Origin: Nitrospirota bacterium
GTDB lineage: Bacteria > Nitrospirota > Thermodesulfovibrionia > Thermodesulfovibrionales > JdFR-88
Length of the DNA stretch: 10,530 nt
Assembly (NCBI GenBank): GCA_021825785.1
Contig: JAKAGP010000025.1
Span: 1 to 10,530, forward strand
Direction of reading: 5' to 3'
Of the stretch, positions 7,111-10,530 are shown piece by piece (the stretch's first letter is position 1; every line of letters begins with the position of its first letter). The notes under the pieces were generated by a model that saw only the letters and a list, made by a program, of their open reading frames with translations, searched no databases and was not told where the DNA came from. A program made the position numbers and the translations under genes.

Positions 7111-7135
7111 GAATTATGTTCTCCCGCGGTTTTCT

Positions 7136-7177
7136 CGTTTGTGAAAATAATGCCGTTTGTTGAAGTTTGATAGTTTG
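7136..7177 (+). repeat. Imperfect direct repeat, copy 2
   Basis: Counterpart of 5617-5656, including the exact 15-mer ATAATGCCGTTTGTT (7147-7161). It sits in the 80-nt gap between the helicase gene and fic, so the two copies frame the fic gene plus the tRNA fragment. Confidence 0.6.
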
Positions 7178-7190
7178 TTGTCTCACTTTA

Positions 7191-10100
7191 TTATTTTGAA
7201 TTTTTGATTTGTTTGATTAAAAACTCGAATGTACCCCTTGGCAATTTAGCTTCAACAATATCTCCTGCTCTGGCACCCAAGAGAGCTTGGGCAATAGGGG
7301 TATTTACGTTTATTGTACCCCATTCAGGATTAGACCTATCTGATGTTATTAATGCCTGTTTTTCAGTTTCGGGATTGTCGAGATCAATATAAACTACAGT
7401 ATTGCCCACCTTGACACAGATATCAGCATCTGCTTCTTGAAATTGGTGCGGTCGATCTGGAATATATTGCTCTTTGTCTTCGTGCGCGCTTTTCCGGGTT
7501 TTTGGAAAAATTCCTCTCTCTTCCAACATCCCCCAAAGGTCTAATAATGCTCTTTGCTTTTCAGCGTAGAATTGAGATGCTCTGACTCTAAAGAAAACCC
7601 ATCCACAACGCTCAAGCATCCGCTGACGTTGCATATCCTGTTCATATTGGTCAATGCCATGGAATTCATCTCCATCACATTCGATTGCCATGCGCGCTCG
7701 TCCGCCTTCCACTACCAAATCAATCCGCTTTCCTGCCACCTCGAATTGAGGAACAATAACGAAATCTTTACGAAGTAGTTCAAGGGCTACGTCCACTTCA
7801 AACCAGCTATCAAAAGGCTGCGGTGGTTTGATAACAGACCGATTATCCTGTGCCGCCCTGCGTTCCAGTTCTTCGCAATTAATACCACAAATATCCTTGG
7901 CCTTCACATCCTCAAAGAATTCGAGCAATTGTCTACGGAGACATGAAATGCTAAGGTCTTCGAGAGTTGCGGAATGGAATAGCCACATCTGGTCTCGCGC
8001 GCGGCTTGCGGCAACATTAAAACGCCTTTCATCTGCCGCTTTCGTAAGCGGGCCGATCCGCTCATTCGGTGCGGCAACCATGGACAAAAACATGATATCG
8101 CGTTCGTCACCCTGAAAGCTGTAAGGATTTCCACATACGAGCCGTCTCTTTTCCATCTGCTCAGCGCTTAATTTCTTCAATAGTGTTTCTTCTATCAGCC
8201 CTGCCTGTGCATCTCCTTGAAGAACCACAACTCCCATGGTCTTTCCGGCATATTTTGTGTCCTTACACAGTTCAGCGATCTTCGATGCTATAGCATCGGC
8301 TTCAGGCCGATTGATTACTTGATTATTTGTCCCTTCACGATAACCGCCTTTCAAAAAGACGCGCTCAAGTGGAAGCAAACGATCCGGGCTATACTGCCGT
8401 AATGGAATCAGTGGCGTATCCCTATAACAAAGAGCATTGCTGAAACTAATGATTTCAGGCATGCACCGGAAATGTTCCAGAAGGGTTATGCGGCGTGTTC
8501 CGTATCGAAGTTTGCCATGATCAAAGAGACTACTCTCGACATCGAAAGATGTCTTGAATCTGAAGTCCTGGAGGAACTCCTCCATCAGCCGGTGTACTGT
8601 ATCGCGGGGCAATCCAACCGCATCTGGACTAATTTGCTTGTCGTCTCCGACGATAAGTATTTTCTTACCAAGATAGAACAGTGGAAGTGCTTCAAATCCG
8701 CACTGCGAAGCCTCGTCCACAATGATAACATCAAACATTCCGGGAGCAGGGTCCACCGTATCCCAGACCCGATGAAGAGGCATAACCCATGCCGGAACAG
8801 CCTCGCGGCATTCATTAAGATGCTTTTGAGCTTCGCGACGATGGCGGGGAGCATGTTTGCCCGTCCCCTTGCCGAGACGACGCATAGATTGCTGCCAAGC
8901 TTCCATATGCCGCCGATGTTGCTCCTTCAATCGAGAAAAACAAAATGACCAGGCACGTAGGGACGCAATTTTAGAAATAGCGGTACTTAACTCGTCTTCA
9001 ATTTGTCTTACTCGTTTGGCAAGGCTTGGAACATCTTCCTTTCGGATATACTCTTTGAGCCACGCCCTTGTTTGCGCCCAATGCCAAACATCTAGAATTT
9101 GCTTAATGCGTGTTTCCCAATAGTTTTCTCCGCATGTCCGTTTCAAATCCTCTATTAACCTTGGTGTAAATTTGCGCAAGCCCCCGATATATTCATTGCC
9201 CTTGTTAGCGGCTAACTTCTCCTGATTTAAAGCTTGAATTTTGTTATATGTGCGGGCATATGTGGCAGCATCTCGATTTCTAATCGCTGCAAGCAATTCT
9301 TCCACCACAGGATGAGTGTTCCCCTTGGGAATAAGTGCTGCCACAGGTTCCTCAATTTTTTGAATATTCTCTGTAGCTCGGCTTTTGTTAAGACGAATTA
9401 TGGCAAATCTGCACGATCCCATCACACGATGGACTTGTGATTCATCACTCCATAATGGTTCTGTCAATCCACTACATTGATTTAATGCGCCACGACAAAC
9501 CTCTATTACAGTTTCAAGTGCCAAAACATCTTCAAGCGCATTACAGAGTTCTTTAAGAGTCTGTAATTGCAGCGCATACGGGCCACAGCTTTTTTCACAT
9601 CGGCCCGTCCAGAATCCCCATCCCTTTTCAAACTCCATATAAACGCGCAATACATCCGAGAGCGTTTGGAATTGAGGTAAAGCGGAGCATGGGCGTCCAT
9701 TTAAGCGAACGGTTTTCAAGGTATAGGCACACTCTTTGACAATCTTCGGGCGAAATGGGCCCCAACCGAGTTTGCCACCGTTTTCCAGGTGCGCTTTGAG
9801 TTTTTTGACATCTTCAAAAATGGCCCTCATATCTGCCTTTTGGGCAAGCTCGATCTTTGTATTGTCTGCAAGCGAGGTGAAATTCATAACGCTTGTTATC
9901 ACTTCTCTCGTCACGCGATGCAGCTCGCGCCATAAGGAGGAACTGCCTGAAACAACATCACGTATCGCGTCTTTAATCCAAGAATCGCGAAAGGCAGACA
10001 GCTTGCGGCATCTGTTTAGAAATTCTGTCATCGAATCCTGAACTGCATGAATTGAGAGTTCGCTGAACTTGGCAAGATGTTCTGCCATGAGCATATCTGA

Positions 10101-10530
10101 TTCCTGGGCCGCCGAGCGTTCCTCCTCGATTGCCTTTTTTTCAGCACTGGCAAAATCTGCAAACTTTTCGGGTAACGGCAAGGCATCCGGCCAATTCAAT
10201 TTCAATTCTCTTTGCTTCTCTGGTGTCAATTTTCGAAGGATACCAAGTGCATTCTGTAAATCGCTTTCCGATACGGGACAGGCAGTATCAAAGGGGATGG
10301 CGTCCACAAACCAATTGAATTCTTTCTCTTGGGCCTTAATGGTCTGTGCAATTTGGGCCGCCGTGCCTCGATATGTACCATTGGCAATAGATTGGGGAAG
10401 TGTCTCGGATTCCCGTATAGCGCGCAACCGTCTGCCGAGTTCGGCTTTCTCCTCTCGCAGTTGCCTAATCTTTTGGTCTAATCGTTCTGTTTCGCTACTG
10501 GACCGTGTCTCATTCCATTCTTCATTATTG
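7191..10530 (-). CDS. Large SF1 helicase - Vsr/MTES_1575-like nuclease - GreA/GreB C-terminal domain fusion (N-terminus outside window)
   Basis: At least 1112 residues; the frame stays open to the right edge, so the TTG at 10427 is not the true start (numbering below counts from it). Residues up to about 560 are charged and helical, with a coiled coil near the edge, as in the long insert between motifs I and II of COG1112-type helicases. Helicase motifs follow: VDEAS (D571, E572), GDDKQISP (594 on), LEHFRC, YSFQGDERDIMF (Q772) and NVAASRARDQMW (804 on). Next is a nuclease of the Vsr/MTES_1575 kind with RIDLVV (D903), IECDGDEFHG (E916, D918) and FFRVRASQFY. The last 80 residues (about 7194-7433) match the GreA/GreB C-terminal domain: VKVGNTVVYIDLD, then INVNTPIAQALLGARAGDIVE. 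The Walker A motif must lie beyond the window. Probably an anti-phage or repair enzyme acting on nucleic acid. No frameshift is seen. Confidence 0.88.
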   Translation of the reverse strand, partial: NNEEWNETRSSSETERLDQKIRQLREEKAELGRRLRAIRESETLPQSIANGTYRGTAAQIAQTIKAQEKEFNWFVDAIPFDTACPVSESDLQNALGILRKLTPEKQRELKLNWPDALPLPEKFADFASAEKKAIEEERSAAQESDMLMAEHLAKFSELSIHAVQDSMTEFLNRCRKLSAFRDSWIKDAIRDVVSGSSSLWRELHRVTREVITSVMNFTSLADNTKIELAQKADMRAIFEDVKKLKAHLENGGKLGWGPFRPKIVKECAYTLKTVRLNGRPCSALPQFQTLSDVLRVYMEFEKGWGFWTGRCEKSCGPYALQLQTLKELCNALEDVLALETVIEVCRGALNQCSGLTEPLWSDESQVHRVMGSCRFAIIRLNKSRATENIQKIEEPVAALIPKGNTHPVVEELLAAIRNRDAATYARTYNKIQALNQEKLAANKGNEYIGGLRKFTPRLIEDLKRTCGENYWETRIKQILDVWHWAQTRAWLKEYIRKEDVPSLAKRVRQIEDELSTAISKIASLRAWSFCFSRLKEQHRRHMEAWQQSMRRLGKGTGKHAPRHRREAQKHLNECREAVPAWVMPLHRVWDTVDPAPGMFDVIIVDEASQCGFEALPLFYLGKKILIVGDDKQISPDAVGLPRDTVHRLMEEFLQDFRFKTSFDVESSLFDHGKLRYGTRRITLLEHFRCMPEIISFSNALCYRDTPLIPLRQYSPDRLLPLERVFLKGGYREGTNNQVINRPEADAIASKIAELCKDTKYAGKTMGVVVLQGDAQAGLIEETLLKKLSAEQMEKRRLVCGNPYSFQGDERDIMFLSMVAAPNERIGPLTKAADERRFNVAASRARDQMWLFHSATLEDLSISCLRRQLLEFFEDVKAKDICGINCEELERRAAQDNRSVIKPPQPFDSWFEVDVALELLRKDFVIVPQFEVAGKRIDLVVEGGRARMAIECDGDEFHGIDQYEQDMQRQRMLERCGWVFFRVRASQFYAEKQRALLDLWGMLEERGIFPKTRKSAHEDKEQYIPDRPHQFQEADADICVKVGNTVVYIDLDNPETEKQALITSDRSNPEWGTINVNTPIAQALLGARAGDIVEAKLPRGTFEFLIKQIKNSK

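Larger units (their letters stand above)
5838..10530. mobile_element. Putative integrated element, left end at the tRNA fragment, right end outside window
   Basis: The tRNA 3' half marks one boundary; sequence to the right (fic and the helicase-nuclease gene) is cargo, visibly richer in A+T in the helicase part than the ars genes (hand count of single 60-base lines: 26 G+C at 9241-9300 against 33 at 2341-2400). No integrase gene is inside the window, so the element is inferred from the attachment-site footprint, base composition and the defence-like gene content. Confidence 0.45.

Noticed and set aside
10425..10427. TTG as start of the helicase-nuclease gene
   Set aside because: The frame continues open to the window edge in coiled-coil sequence, and a helicase needs its Walker A motif upstream.
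1..10530. CRISPR array, insertion sequence ends or integrase gene
   Set aside because: No regularly spaced long repeats, no transposase or integrase motifs and no matched terminal inverted repeats were seen on either strand.

Overview
The window carries a metal-resistance gene cluster on the + strand (about 1-5551) that faces an accessory, probably mobile, region on the - strand (about 5838-10530). The cluster is moderately GC-rich and uses ATA and AGG codons freely. ACR3-type arsenite export with ArsD/ArsA, and an FmdE-family protein, would fit an anaerobic Gram-negative lineage such as Nitrospirota or the former Deltaproteobacteria. That placement is only an inference; there is no rRNA or marker gene here.

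Left region, all + strand: an arsenite efflux permease of the ACR3 family (5' end outside the window), arsD, arsA (two ATPase halves), an FmdE-family protein with a C-terminal zinc ribbon, and the chromate transporter chrA. The spacings of 21 nt, 3 nt, 87 nt and a 14-nt overlap suggest one operon. ArsD passes As(III) to ArsA, ArsA uses ATP to energise export through Acr3, and ChrA adds chromate export. The FmdE-like protein has no assigned job. Directly on the chrA stop codon sits the C-terminal third of an AAA/DUF4143 ATPase whose ATPase part is missing.

Middle region, 5552-6048: no convincing gene, but a dense set of short repeats around a 43-nt piece that is the 3' half of a tRNA (anticodon loop to acceptor end, - strand, best read as tRNA-Glu with anticodon CTC). 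Its 5' half is replaced by unrelated sequence. This is the usual footprint of a tyrosine-recombinase attachment site. Short 11-bp-period repeats containing GTTACGTTTT lie on both sides of it, as arm-type integrase sites would.

Right region, - strand: a Fic-family AMP-transferase-type protein carrying its own inhibitory motif, and 80 nt upstream of it the C-terminal ~1110 residues of a very large protein. In order, the large protein has a coiled-coil region, superfamily 1 helicase motifs II-VI, a Vsr/MTES_1575-like PD-(D/E)XK nuclease and a C-terminal GreA/GreB-like RNA-polymerase-binding domain. Its Walker A motif must lie beyond the right edge. Helicase-nuclease fusions of this kind are typical of defence islands; the added GreA-type tail is the most unusual item in the window and suggests a defence or repair machine tethered to transcription. 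If the tRNA fragment is an island end, the Fic and helicase genes are cargo of that island, and an intact tRNA-Glu should lie to the right of the window.
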